NCBI GenBank assembly: GCA_028684735.1
Contig: JAQUFI010000011.1
Span: 1 to 22,298 of the forward strand
DNA: 22,298 bases
Reading direction: 5' to 3'
From: Bacilli bacterium
GTDB lineage: Bacteria > Bacillota_I > Bacilli_A > RF39 > UBA660
Of the stretch, positions 1-6,491 are shown piece after piece (within the stretch, counting starts at the first letter, position 1; the number at the start of each line of letters is the position of its first letter). The position numbers and the translations under genes are program-made. The notes below the pieces were generated by a model. The model searched no databases and was not told the origin of the DNA. It was given only the letters and a program-made list of their open reading frames with translations.

Positions 1-80
1 TCCTGTAGAAAATGTTTCCGGCACAAGGTCCGTGACTATCAACGTATCCCGTGGGGGCTGCTTTCTGATCTGGTTCGAAC
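1..80. other. Compositionally foreign end sequence, probable chimeric junction
   Basis: About 41 of the first 80 bases are G or C, against roughly 30% in the rest of the window. In the reading frame of the following penicillin-binding protein this stretch has stops at 6-8 (TAG), 33-35 (TGA) and 66-68 (TGA), yet from about base 81 that frame reads a normal PBP1A linker (IPKSPSYYSP). The protein's glycosyltransferase half should lie here and does not. A misjoined contig end is the simplest explanation; a real rearrangement or a fragment of a structured RNA gene is possible. No gene was recognised in any frame. Confidence 0.6.
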
Positions 81-1466
81 ATTATTCCTAAATCACCTAG
101 TTATTATTCGCCTTTAGTTGATCAAACTGCCGCTAAAAAAAGACAACAACTAATCTTAAATAGTATGGTTAAAAATAAATTTATTACTGAAAAACAGAAA
201 GAAGAAGCCTCAAAAAAAGAGTTAACTTATATTGGTAAGTCACAAAAAGCTAATCTTTCAACTCTGATGTATTATCAAAATGCAGTTATTGATGAATTAA
301 AAAGTCTTAAAACGATTCCTGCTTCCTTTTTAGAGACTGGCGGTCTTAAAATCTATACTAATTTAGATATTGAAATTCAAAAAAATATGGAAGAGAATAT
401 TGAGAAATATATGGATCCTAATTCTTCAATTGAAATTGCTAGTATTGTGATGGAACCAAATACTGGTAAAGTACTAGCTTTAACAGGTGGTCGAGATTAT
501 TCAAAAAGCCAATATAATCGTGCTATATCAGCAAAAAGACAAGTTGGTTCAACCCTTAAACCTTTTTTATATTATACAGCTTTAGAAAATGGGTTCACTC
601 CTTCAACAACTTTTACTAGTACTAAAACAACCTTTACCTTTTCTGAAGATAAAACATATAGTCCTCAAAATTATGGCAATAGTTATCCTAATAAACCAAT
701 CAGTATCGCTGCTGCTCTAGCTTATTCTGATAATATATATGCGGTGAAAACCCATTTGTTTTTAGGTGAAGAAATGTTAGTAAATACGATGAAAAGAGTT
801 GGTGTTAAAACAGCTTTAGCTCCTGTCCCCTCATTAGCTTTAGGTAGTGAGGAAATAAGTTTATTAGAAATGATGACAGGTTATGCCGTTTTAGCTAATG
901 AAGGTTATAAAATAGAACCATCCTTTATTACAAAAGTAGAAGATATCAATGGAAATATTTTATATGAACATAATATAAAAAAGGAAAGTGTTTTAAATAA
1001 AAGTATTACTTATATTTTAAATGAAATGCTTAATAATTGTTATGCAACAGAGTTTATTGATTATAATTATCCTACCTGTATAAATATTGCTTCTAAATTA
1101 ACGAGAAAATATGCCATAAAAACTGGTACTACCGATACTGATCATCTTATTTTTGGTTACAACAATGATTTGTTAATGGGTATTTGGTCAGGTCATGATA
1201 ACAACACTTATACGACAACCGCTGAAGGAAGTCCTATTAAACATATTTGGGCTGATACAATGGAAAGTTATTTTAAGGATAAACCAGATGATTCATGGTA
1301 TAAAATGCCAATTAATATTGTTGGAACATTAGTTGAACCAATAAGTGGTCATCTAGTTACTAAAAGTAGTACGAAGAAGAAAATTTTATATTATATTAAA
1401 GGTACTGAACCAACCACAACTGAACAAAATCTAGATGATTTAATTCCTACCATTAAAACAGATTAA
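81..1466 (+). CDS. Class A penicillin-binding protein (PBP1A-like), 5'-partial, transpeptidase domain
   Basis: This encodes the C-terminal, D,D-transpeptidase half of a bifunctional peptidoglycan synthase, which cross-links peptide stems outside the membrane. The three penicillin-binding motifs are present: SxxK (STLK, serine codon 549-551), SxN (SDN, 726-734) and KTG (KTGT, from 1119). Codons from base 81 read IPKSPSYYSPL, typical of the linker after a GT51 glycosyltransferase domain, so translation does not begin at the first internal ATG (165). The catalytic part of GT51 and the signal anchor are missing because the coding frame breaks near base 80. After KTG there is only a short tail, with no PASTA or fibronectin repeats. 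The stop abuts a terminator shared with the convergent gene on the other strand. Family assignment is firm; the full gene's start cannot be seen. Confidence 0.9.
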   Translation: MIPKSPSYYSPLVDQTAAKKRQQLILNSMVKNKFITEKQKEEASKKELTYIGKSQKANLSTLMYYQNAVIDELKSLKTIPASFLETGGLKIYTNLDIEIQKNMEENIEKYMDPNSSIEIASIVMEPNTGKVLALTGGRDYSKSQYNRAISAKRQVGSTLKPFLYYTALENGFTPSTTFTSTKTTFTFSEDKTYSPQNYGNSYPNKPISIAAALAYSDNIYAVKTHLFLGEEMLVNTMKRVGVKTALAPVPSLALGSEEISLLEMMTGYAVLANEGYKIEPSFITKVEDINGNILYEHNIKKESVLNKSITYILNEMLNNCYATEFIDYNYPTCINIASKLTRKYAIKTGTTDTDHLIFGYNNDLLMGIWSGHDNNTYTTTAEGSPIKHIWADTMESYFKDKPDDSWYKMPINIVGTLVEPISGHLVTKSSTKKKILYYIKGTEPTTTEQNLDDLIPTIKTD

Positions 1467-1488
1467 AAAAAGGCTTATTTGCCTTTTT
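1467..1488. terminator. Bidirectional intrinsic terminator between PBP and nuclease-like gene
   Basis: AAAAAGGC and GCCTTTTT form an 8-bp stem around a 6-nt TTATTT loop, with T-rich sequence on both strands. It directly follows the PBP stop codon and overlaps the stop codon (1487-1489) of the convergent minus-strand gene. Confidence 0.8.
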
Positions 1489-2251
1489 ATAATACTGGAG
1501 TTAAATTATTATTGGCTAATAAATCCTTACCATAAGTATATATCTTAGCCATATCACTATTTACTCTATCTAATATTTCATGAACACTTACTGGTATCGT
1601 AATCACATTGACTTTTAAATTTTCTAATTTTTTTAATATCTTCGGATCAATATAGCAATCCTTAAAAGTTATACAATTAACTTTAACATTTTTATTTGAT
1701 AATCGATAAGCTACTAGTTTATCGATTTGCTTTAATAATTTTTTGCCAGATGAAACAAAATTTCTTTTTTGAGAATATCCTTTATTAAAGACAAAGTCTT
1801 CTCTTTTTAAATCATTAGTATCATATTCACGATAAGCACTAAGCGATGACAGTAATTGAACAACAACTTTAACTTCACATAAATTAATTATTTTCTTATC
1901 TAAAAAACAAATATCGACAACGGTTATTCCTTTACTTGTTTCAATAACCTTTTCATTTTCAATTTTAGGGTATTTTGAAGATAAATAATCAGTTGCTATA
2001 TAATTACCATAAGCACCTAATAAATTAGAAACAGATGATTCAAATAACTCCCTTTTAGATGAAAACAACATATTTTTTAAAATCTCATTGATATCCAATT
2101 TCATTTTCCTAGCCATCTTAATAACTTCTTCAGGTAATATCGTTTTAGCATAGTTTAAATAATCATCGATTATTTCTTTTTGTTCTAAAGATAAATTTTT
2201 CTTACCAAATGCCCAAATACCTACTTTTTTCATTCTAGTCCTACTACTCAT
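1487..2251 (-). CDS. Hypothetical protein, possible PD-(D/E)XK-type nuclease
   Basis: A 254-aa soluble protein of no family I can name. Residues 110-132 have the pattern of a PD-(D/E)XK nuclease core: a strand carrying D113, then E126-V-K128 in a second hydrophobic strand, then Q132, preceded by a helix around residues 70-92. That motif is short and can arise by chance, so nuclease function is inference. The remainder is lysine-rich and helical, with a predicted beta strand near 190-200 and another near 213-219. The start overlaps the end of pduL by 8 nt (ATGAGTAG), implying co-transcription and coupled translation. An alternative ATG at 2233 has a modest AGGA element 5 nt upstream and would give 248 aa. 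No restriction, methylase or toxin partner is adjacent. Confidence 0.75.
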   Translation of the reverse strand: MSSRTRMKKVGIWAFGKKNLSLEQKEIIDDYLNYAKTILPEEVIKMARKMKLDINEILKNMLFSSKRELFESSVSNLLGAYGNYIATDYLSSKYPKIENEKVIETSKGITVVDICFLDKKIINLCEVKVVVQLLSSLSAYREYDTNDLKREDFVFNKGYSQKRNFVSSGKKLLKQIDKLVAYRLSNKNVKVNCITFKDCYIDPKILKKLENLKVNVITIPVSVHEILDRVNSDMAKIYTYGKDLLANNNLTPVL

Positions 2252-2816
2252 CTTTAATAATCGTAACTAGATTTCCTTGTTTAAGAAAATGAGCATTCGC
2301 ATCATCGGTATCAAGATGCAATTCAAAACAATAATTATCACTTGCTTTTAAAGCAACATTATCAACGATACCACCTTTATGACCATCAATTTTTATTTTT
2401 ACCTTAGATAAACCTACTAAACCATAATTAATCATTTCATCATTGGTAATATGAATATGACGATTAGCAATAATACATCCTTCACTTAAGTTAACTGAAC
2501 CTTGAGGTCCAATTAAAGTAATCGCTTCACTACCTTCTAAATCACCAGAATCTCTAACTGGTGGATTTAATCCTAATTTATAAGCATCTGTTTTAGATAT
2601 TTCAACTTGTGTATAATTTCTTAATGGTCCAATAATTCTTACATTATCAATTATATTCTTATCAGTTTTTAGAGAAACTTTAAGATCACTAGCAAATTCT
2701 CCCGGTTGACTTAGTTCTTTATAAACCGTTAATTCTGCATCTGGACCAAATAAAATATTAAAATCATCTTGTTTTAAATGAACATGACGAATAGAAATAC
2801 CAACTTTAATTTTCAT
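2244..2816 (-). CDS. pduL: Phosphate propanoyltransferase (PduL-type phosphotransacylase)
   Basis: PduL moves an acyl group between CoA and phosphate (acyl-CoA + Pi to acyl-phosphate), linking acyl-CoA pools to acetate or propionate kinase. The protein shows the two beta-barrel repeats of the family, each with a zinc-binding histidine pair: RHVHL near residues 10-14 and NRHIHIT near 118-124. It begins directly at the first barrel, with no N-terminal microcompartment-targeting extension, and no shell proteins are nearby, so a cytosolic housekeeping phosphotransacetylase is likely. The ATG at 2816 (190 aa) is preferred over a TTG at 2831 because GGAG lies 9 nt upstream. It has its own extended -10 promoter, divergent from gerQ, and overlaps the downstream nuclease-like gene. 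Confidence 0.92.
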   Translation of the reverse strand: MKIKVGISIRHVHLKQDDFNILFGPDAELTVYKELSQPGEFASDLKVSLKTDKNIIDNVRIIGPLRNYTQVEISKTDAYKLGLNPPVRDSGDLEGSEAITLIGPQGSVNLSEGCIIANRHIHITNDEMINYGLVGLSKVKIKIDGHKGGIVDNVALKASDNYCFELHLDTDDANAHFLKQGNLVTIIKDE

Positions 2817-2836
2817 ATTATCACTCTCCAACTATA

Positions 2837-2845
2837 ATTATAGCA
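2837..2845 (-). promoter_or_regulatory. Extended -10 promoter of pduL
   Basis: The minus strand reads TGCTATAAT, a perfect TGnTATAAT extended -10, about 20 nt upstream of the pduL start. No convincing -35 box is seen 17 nt upstream. Confidence 0.6.
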
Positions 2846-2891
2846 TATTTTAGTTTATATTTAATATATTTTATTTGAAAGGATGGTTTAA

Positions 2892-3260
2892 ATGGATAAT
2901 AAATTTTTTAACCAATCAGGATTCCCTGGTTCTCCTATATACTCAGGGAATACAGCTCTCCCTAATCAGCAAACAGTCCCTAACTATGCCGTTAATGAAG
3001 TACCTTTTGAACAATCTTATATTGAAAATATCTTAAGATTAAATCGGGGGAAAAATGTTCGCGTTCACATGACTTTTCCTGATTCAACAGAATGGCGTGA
3101 TATGGAATTTCAAGGAATTATTGAAGAATCAGGTCGAGATCATATTATTTTAAGTGAACCTGCTACCGGCAAATGGCAACTCTTATTAATGATTTATGTT
3201 GATTTTATTACTTTCGATGAAAGAGTTAATTATAGTCAACAATTTGTTCCAAGTAATTGA
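2892..3260 (+). CDS. gerQ: Spore coat protein GerQ
   Basis: GerQ (YwdL) is an outer-spore protein which in Bacillus is cross-linked into the coat by transglutaminase and is needed for normal activity of the cortex-lytic enzyme CwlJ. The C-terminal 75 residues match the family: RLNRGKNVRVHMTFP, then EWRDMEFQGIIEE, then GRDHIILSEP and a hydrophobic strand YVDFITFDERV. The N-terminal 45 residues are low complexity, rich in Asn, Gln, Pro and Ser, as in other GerQ proteins. It is 122 aa against about 180 in B. subtilis, the difference lying in the N-terminal tail. AAGGATGG precedes the ATG by 5 nt. A GCATATT element at 2843-2849 resembles a sigma-E -35 box, but no clear matching -10 is visible. 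Ends in TGA. Confidence 0.93.
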   Translation: MDNKFFNQSGFPGSPIYSGNTALPNQQTVPNYAVNEVPFEQSYIENILRLNRGKNVRVHMTFPDSTEWRDMEFQGIIEESGRDHIILSEPATGKWQLLLMIYVDFITFDERVNYSQQFVPSN

Positions 3261-3285
3261 ATTAAATAACTTTATTTGCTATAAT
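3257..3285 (+). promoter_or_regulatory. Sigma-A-type promoter of the LemA gene
   Basis: TTGAAT (3257-3262), a 17-nt spacer and TATAAT (3280-3285), preceded by TG at -1 spacing (TGCTATAAT). The -35 box overlaps the gerQ stop codon, so the LemA gene can be transcribed independently of the spore gene before it. Confidence 0.75.
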
Positions 3286-3301
3286 GTACATAGGTGATTG
3301 T

Positions 3302-3847
3302 ATGGAATTATTTGTTATTAGTATGTTGATTATCATTATCATATGTTTCTTTTTAATTTGGTATATTAGTACCTACAATCGTTATCAAAGTTTAATTATT
3401 AGAATTAACGAAGCAGAGGTTAATATCGATACTACATTAAGAAAAAGATTTGATTTATTAAATAAGTCGATTGGAATCATTAAAGGTAATAGCGATATAA
3501 AAGATGAGGTGCTAGAGATTATTGTTAAATTAAGATCTCGTAAATTAACTAACTTTGACTTAGATCGTCAATTATATGAAGCAATCAATGAATTTCATAA
3601 TATTTTAGAAACGAATGACGAATTAAAAGGTAATGAAAATATAATTAAAATAAACCATAGTTTAGCTGAATCAGAAACAGAAATCGTAGCTAGCCGAAAA
3701 TACTATAATGATATTATTACTAATTATAATAAATTACTTAAAAAATTCCCTACTAACTTAGTCGCAATAATTTCTAAATATAAAGAAAAAACCTATTTTG
3801 ATGGCAAAAATTTAGAAGATGATATTGTTAATGATTTTAAATTATAA
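3302..3847 (+). CDS. LemA family protein
   Basis: LemA proteins are small bacterial proteins with one N-terminal membrane helix and a soluble four-helix domain; their molecular role is not settled. Here residues 4-24 are a hydrophobic anchor, followed by YNRYQSLIIRINEAEVNIDT and the LRKRFDLLNKSI segment, and by the C-terminal hallmark SRKYYNDIITNYNKLLKKFP. Length is 181 aa, normal for the family. The ATG at 3302 is chosen because AGGTGAT lies 6 nt upstream; an in-frame upstream ATG at 3284 sits inside the promoter -10 box. No membrane protease such as HtpX, a frequent LemA neighbour, is adjacent. Followed by its own terminator. Confidence 0.88.
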   Translation: MELFVISMLIIIIICFFLIWYISTYNRYQSLIIRINEAEVNIDTTLRKRFDLLNKSIGIIKGNSDIKDEVLEIIVKLRSRKLTNFDLDRQLYEAINEFHNILETNDELKGNENIIKINHSLAESETEIVASRKYYNDIITNYNKLLKKFPTNLVAIISKYKEKTYFDGKNLEDDIVNDFKL

Positions 3848-3860
3848 CAAAATAATTTTT

Positions 3861-3891
3861 AAGATTGATTGAATTTAATCAGTCTTTTTTT
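3861..3891 (+). terminator. Intrinsic terminator of the LemA gene
   Basis: AAGATTGATT pairs with AATCAGTCTT (one G-U pair) around a 6-nt loop and is followed by a run of T. Confidence 0.8.
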
Positions 3892-3895
3892 ATAC

Positions 3896-3936
3896 AAAAA
3901 TCCTTCTGTGGTAAATTATTTACCTCAGAAGGATTT
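3896..3936 (-). terminator. Intrinsic terminator of the FkbM-like gene
   Basis: A long hairpin: an 11-bp outer stem (3898-3908 with 3926-3936), one T:T mismatch, then a 6-bp inner stem and a TTA loop. On the minus strand it is followed by TTTTT, placing it just after the broken methyltransferase gene and back to back with the LemA terminator. Confidence 0.85.
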
Positions 3937-3955
3937 AATATTTAAAAACCATTTC

Positions 3956-4851
3956 CTATTTTTTGTAATTTATTTTTAAAACTCCTCTTCTAAAATATGG
4001 ATATTTGATATTTTGATCAAAAATCCAAACAATATAACCAGTAGAAGTTGTTATATTACTATTTTTAAAGATATTTCTGATTTTTTCTTCGTCATCCTTT
4101 TTGTGATAAGTACATATTGATAATTTAACTTTTTGATATTTATCTAACAATTTTTTATAGCAAAAACTTCATTACCTTCAATATCCATTTTAATAAATGC
4201 TGTATCATTACTTTTTTTAATACCTTCAGAAAATTCATCTAATGTAATACTATTAGTATCTGTTTTATCCCCAACAAATTTTGGAACAATTGTTACTTTA
4301 TGTTCATAATCTTTGAAGGTACATTTTAAGGCTTCTATCCAATGATCATCACATTCAAAAAGATAAACATGTTTAGATAATTCTATATTTTGAAATGCAA
4401 AAATTCCTTCTGCCGCTCCAATATCATATAAAACATCTCCTTTATTTACTTTAAATGTTTTATCGGTATAACAATGAGGGGAATTTTGATATTGTTCTAT
4501 GAAGATCCATCGATAATAATTTTTAACAGATATTTTTGTGTCATAATGTCTTGAAAAATATAATCTTTTATTATTTTCAATAATATATAATAATCCATTA
4601 TATTTATCCTTAAAAACCTTAATTTTATTCTTAGGTTTAAATCCATATTGATATTCAATTGGAATAAAACTTAAAAATAAATGTTTTTTTATTGTTTTCA
4701 AGGTTGGTTTTAAGGATTCATCATTATTATTCTTATACTCCTTTAGAATGGTTTTTCTTAATTTAAAAAGTTTGATTTTAGTTCTAATTCTTGTTCTAAT
4801 TTTTAAAATTTTTTTAATTTTTATTAAATAAGTTTTAATTATATAATTCAT
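3956..4851 (-). pseudogene. FkbM-family SAM-dependent methyltransferase, interrupted by a frameshift in a homopolymer run
   Basis: Two consecutive frames form one gene. The first (4144-4851, 235 aa) carries the SAM-binding motif DIGAAEG at residues 143-149, an acidic second motif (LFECDD) and the FkbM motif KMDIEGNE at 221-228, then stops at AIKNC. The second (3956-4150, 64 aa) reads LLDKYQKVKLSICTYHK, the expected continuation of an FkbM C-terminus. One extra base in the A6 run (T6 on the plus strand, 4151-4156) would join them into about 298 aa. It may be a sequencing error, a phase-variable switch or a real pseudogene. The N-terminus is strongly basic. The start lies 1 nt after the divIC stop with no good ribosome binding site, suggesting coupling. 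FkbM enzymes O-methylate small molecules, glycans or peptides; the substrate here is unknown. Confidence 0.85.
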
Positions 4852-4852
4852 T

Positions 4853-5266
4853 TTACTTTCTTTTTTTCCTTAGATAAACAATTAATATAACTAATATTAA
4901 AAAACTTCCGCCACCAATTAAATAATAAAATCGATTATCTTGTTCCTCTAAATTATCTTTTTCTTTAACACTTTCATTAAATTTAAAAACAATTTCTCCA
5001 TCTTTACTATATAAATAATTTTCACGAGCATATCTAGCAACATAATCAGGATCCTGTAACTTATCGATTTCTGTTTTTAAGGCTTGTTCTTCTTTTTTTA
5101 ATTCAACTATTTCTTTATTTAATTGTTTTGATTCCTTTTTTAAATTATATAATTTAGTAGCTGAAGTTACAAATGATAGGAGGAAAAAAGAAATACTAAT
5201 GAAAAAAAGAGGTACTAAAATCATTAATCTTCGCTTAGATTTTTTACTAATTACCCTTTTTTTCAT
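4853..5266 (-). CDS. divIC: Septum formation initiator DivIC (FtsB-like) with extra C-terminal membrane helix
   Basis: DivIC is a division protein that binds FtsL and DivIB at the septum. The usual layout is seen: basic cytoplasmic tail (1-13), membrane helix (about 14-35), coiled coil (38-70) and the conserved DPDYVARYAREN block followed by YLYSKDGEIVF (72-94). Unusually the 137-aa protein goes on through an acidic linker (98-110) to a second hydrophobic helix (about 114-132) ending in RKKRK, which would return the C-terminus to the cytoplasm. DivIC normally ends outside the membrane. AGGTGATAGT precedes the ATG. It follows yabP-yabQ, the same order as in Bacillus, and runs directly into the methyltransferase gene. 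Confidence 0.88.
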   Translation of the reverse strand: MKKRVISKKSKRRLMILVPLFFISISFFLLSFVTSATKLYNLKKESKQLNKEIVELKKEEQALKTEIDKLQDPDYVARYARENYLYSKDGEIVFKFNESVKEKDNLEEQDNRFYYLIGGGSFLILVILIVYLRKKRK

Positions 5267-5289
5267 ACTATCACCTATAATAAATTATA

Positions 5290-5574
5290 TCATCTTTTAG
5301 GTACCTTCGCAACCTTCTTATGTATACTACCGTCAAATATAAAACCTAAAATAATACAAATAATACTATATGGGTGAAGAATTCCATTATTAATATGTTT
5401 TAAGATCAAAAAATAAATCAAAGTATTGACTAGGACAAAGGAAAAAGTTATTAAAATCTTTACTTCTTTTTTCTCACTATAAATAAATTTATAATTTAAA
5501 CCTAAGAAAAAAGAAAAAAAGGCTCCAAAAACAAAAGAGAAAATAAGTAATATTAGTTGTGTCTTTAAATTCAT
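5290..5574 (-). CDS. yabQ: Spore cortex biosynthesis protein YabQ
   Basis: A 94-aa protein with three predicted membrane helices (about 5-28, 38-60 and 66-82) and a basic C-terminal tail. YabQ in B. subtilis is a sporulation membrane protein required for cortex formation. Sequence similarity is weak to the eye, so the call rests on size, topology and its place between yabP and divIC, the conserved Bacillus order. Its ATG overlaps the yabP stop by 1 nt (TAATG), a sign of translational coupling. B. subtilis YabQ is about twice as long, so this is a short version. Confidence 0.7.
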   Translation of the reverse strand: MNLKTQLILLIFSFVFGAFFSFFLGLNYKFIYSEKKEVKILITFSFVLVNTLIYFLILKHINNGILHPYSIICIILGFIFDGSIHKKVAKVPKR

Positions 5575-5864
5575 TATTTAAATAACTTACTAAATATTCC
5601 TTCTTCTTTTTCTTTTTTTAAGGAATCTTCCATATAATTTAAACTATTAATTTTTCCTTTGATTGATACATTACCTTGATAAGTATCCAATTTAATTATT
5701 TCTAAATCTAAACCCTTTATTAAGATATAACCCATTGATGTTTCCATTAAAAATTCTTCATTATTAAAACTATCAATCTTATTAACACCAGTAACAACAA
5801 TATTCTTTCTTTCGTTAATAGTTATATTATGATTGAGTGATGCAATTGTATCAGTCTTGTCCAT
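5574..5864 (-). CDS. yabP: Sporulation protein YabP
   Basis: YabP/YqfC family, a small beta-rich protein made in the mother cell and needed for spore development. The family pattern is clear: HNITINERKNIVVTGV, then IDSFNNEEFLMET, GYILIKGLDLEI, GNVSIKGKINSL, and a C-terminal FSKLFK. The ATG at 5864 is chosen because GGAGGT lies 4 nt upstream; a GTG at 5876 is in frame but falls before that site. 96 aa, the normal length. Overlaps yabQ by 1 nt. A CATATAAT box lies 18 nt upstream of the start codon. Confidence 0.9.
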   Translation of the reverse strand: MDKTDTIASLNHNITINERKNIVVTGVNKIDSFNNEEFLMETSMGYILIKGLDLEIIKLDTYQGNVSIKGKINSLNYMEDSLKKEKEEGIFSKLFK

Positions 5865-5882
5865 AATTACCTCCACTGCTAC

Positions 5883-5890
5883 ATTATATG
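5883..5890 (-). promoter_or_regulatory. CATATAAT box upstream of yabP, candidate sporulation sigma promoter
   Basis: CATATAAT fits the -10 of sigma-E-type promoters (CATAnnnT); a TTTCATA element lies 15 nt further upstream. TATAAT alone also fits sigma A, so the sigma factor is uncertain. The same octamer occurs before yabG. Confidence 0.4.
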
Positions 5891-5924
5891 CATCATATTA
5901 TAATTTATGAAAATTATTAATCTC

Positions 5925-6185
5925 TTATTCTTCTTCTTTTTTATAAGCTTCAAGGATTTCATCTTCAAACATTTTACGAACTTCTTGATTAATTGGATGT
6001 GCAATATCTCGATATGAGCCTACTGCTGTTTTACGACTTGGCATTGCAATAAACAAACCATTATCGCCTTCGATAATACGAATATCATGAATAGCAAAAC
6101 AATCATCGATTAGTACTGATGCTATTCCTTTCATTCTAGAATCTTCTTTTTCAATTTTACGGACATTTACAGATGTAATTTTCAA
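5925..6185 (-). CDS. spoVG: Septation/RNA-binding regulator SpoVG
   Basis: SpoVG is a small nucleic-acid-binding regulator first known for effects on asymmetric septation and cortex formation in Bacillus; homologues also affect virulence genes in other Firmicutes. The protein matches end to end: KITSVNVRKI, MKGIASVLIDDCFAIHDIRIIEG, GLFIAMPSRKT, then YRDIAHPIN and a short acidic tail. The start is a TTG at 6185 (86 aa): GGGAGAG lies 6 nt upstream and family proteins begin MKITDVR. An ATG at 6215 is in frame but would add ten residues that are really the ribosome binding site region. Sits between veg and yabP. Confidence 0.95.
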   Translation of the reverse strand: MKITSVNVRKIEKEDSRMKGIASVLIDDCFAIHDIRIIEGDNGLFIAMPSRKTAVGSYRDIAHPINQEVRKMFEDEILEAYKKEEE

Positions 6186-6223
6186 GCATATCTCTCCCTT
6201 CAAAAAGACTTCCATAAGTCAAG

Positions 6224-6250
6224 TATATACCATTTTTTTCCAAAAAGCAA
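6224..6250 (-). promoter_or_regulatory. Putative promoter of spoVG
   Basis: TTGCTT, a 15-nt spacer, then TATATA preceded by TGG (extended -10 form TGnTATATA). The spacer is short, so the extended element may carry most of the recognition. A sigma-H-type site was not evident. Confidence 0.45.
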
Positions 6251-6262
6251 CACTGAATTATA

Positions 6263-6481
6263 TTAATAGTCTATTTTTATCGTTTGAGTTATAATATCAG
6301 AATATGAAAAAGTTTTAATTTCATTATTTATATTTGTCAATTCAACTAAAAAAATATAATTATATAATTCTTTAATAACGGCATTATACTTTTCAACCTT
6401 ATTTCTTCCTAAATTATACCTTATGGTAACCTCTTCTCCTAGATGATTATTTAACTCCTCCTTAATGGTTTCAATATTCAT
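6263..6481 (-). CDS. veg: Veg protein
   Basis: A 72-aa protein of the Veg family (DUF1021), which in B. subtilis is abundant and stimulates biofilm gene expression. The sequence follows the family: an N-terminal helix (residues 1-13), LGEEVTIRYNLGRNKVE and four further strands as in an SH3-like barrel, including NYIFLVEL and KTFSYSDIITQTIKI. AGGAGA stands 5 nt before the ATG, and only 10 nt separate it from yabG, the same gene pair and order as in Bacillus (yabG-veg). Confidence 0.9.
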   Translation of the reverse strand: MNIETIKEELNNHLGEEVTIRYNLGRNKVEKYNAVIKELYNYIFLVELTNINNEIKTFSYSDIITQTIKIDY

Positions 6482-6491
6482 AAATATCTCC

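Noticed and set aside
1..80. Reverse strand contains AGCAGCC and TGTGCCG, as in SRP RNA
   Set aside because: The GGAA tetraloop region is absent, spacing differs from known SRP RNAs, and the matching 5' half would fall in PBP coding sequence.
3956..4150. The 64-aa frame as a separate gene
   Set aside because: Its sequence is the direct continuation of the FkbM domain and it has no start signal of its own.
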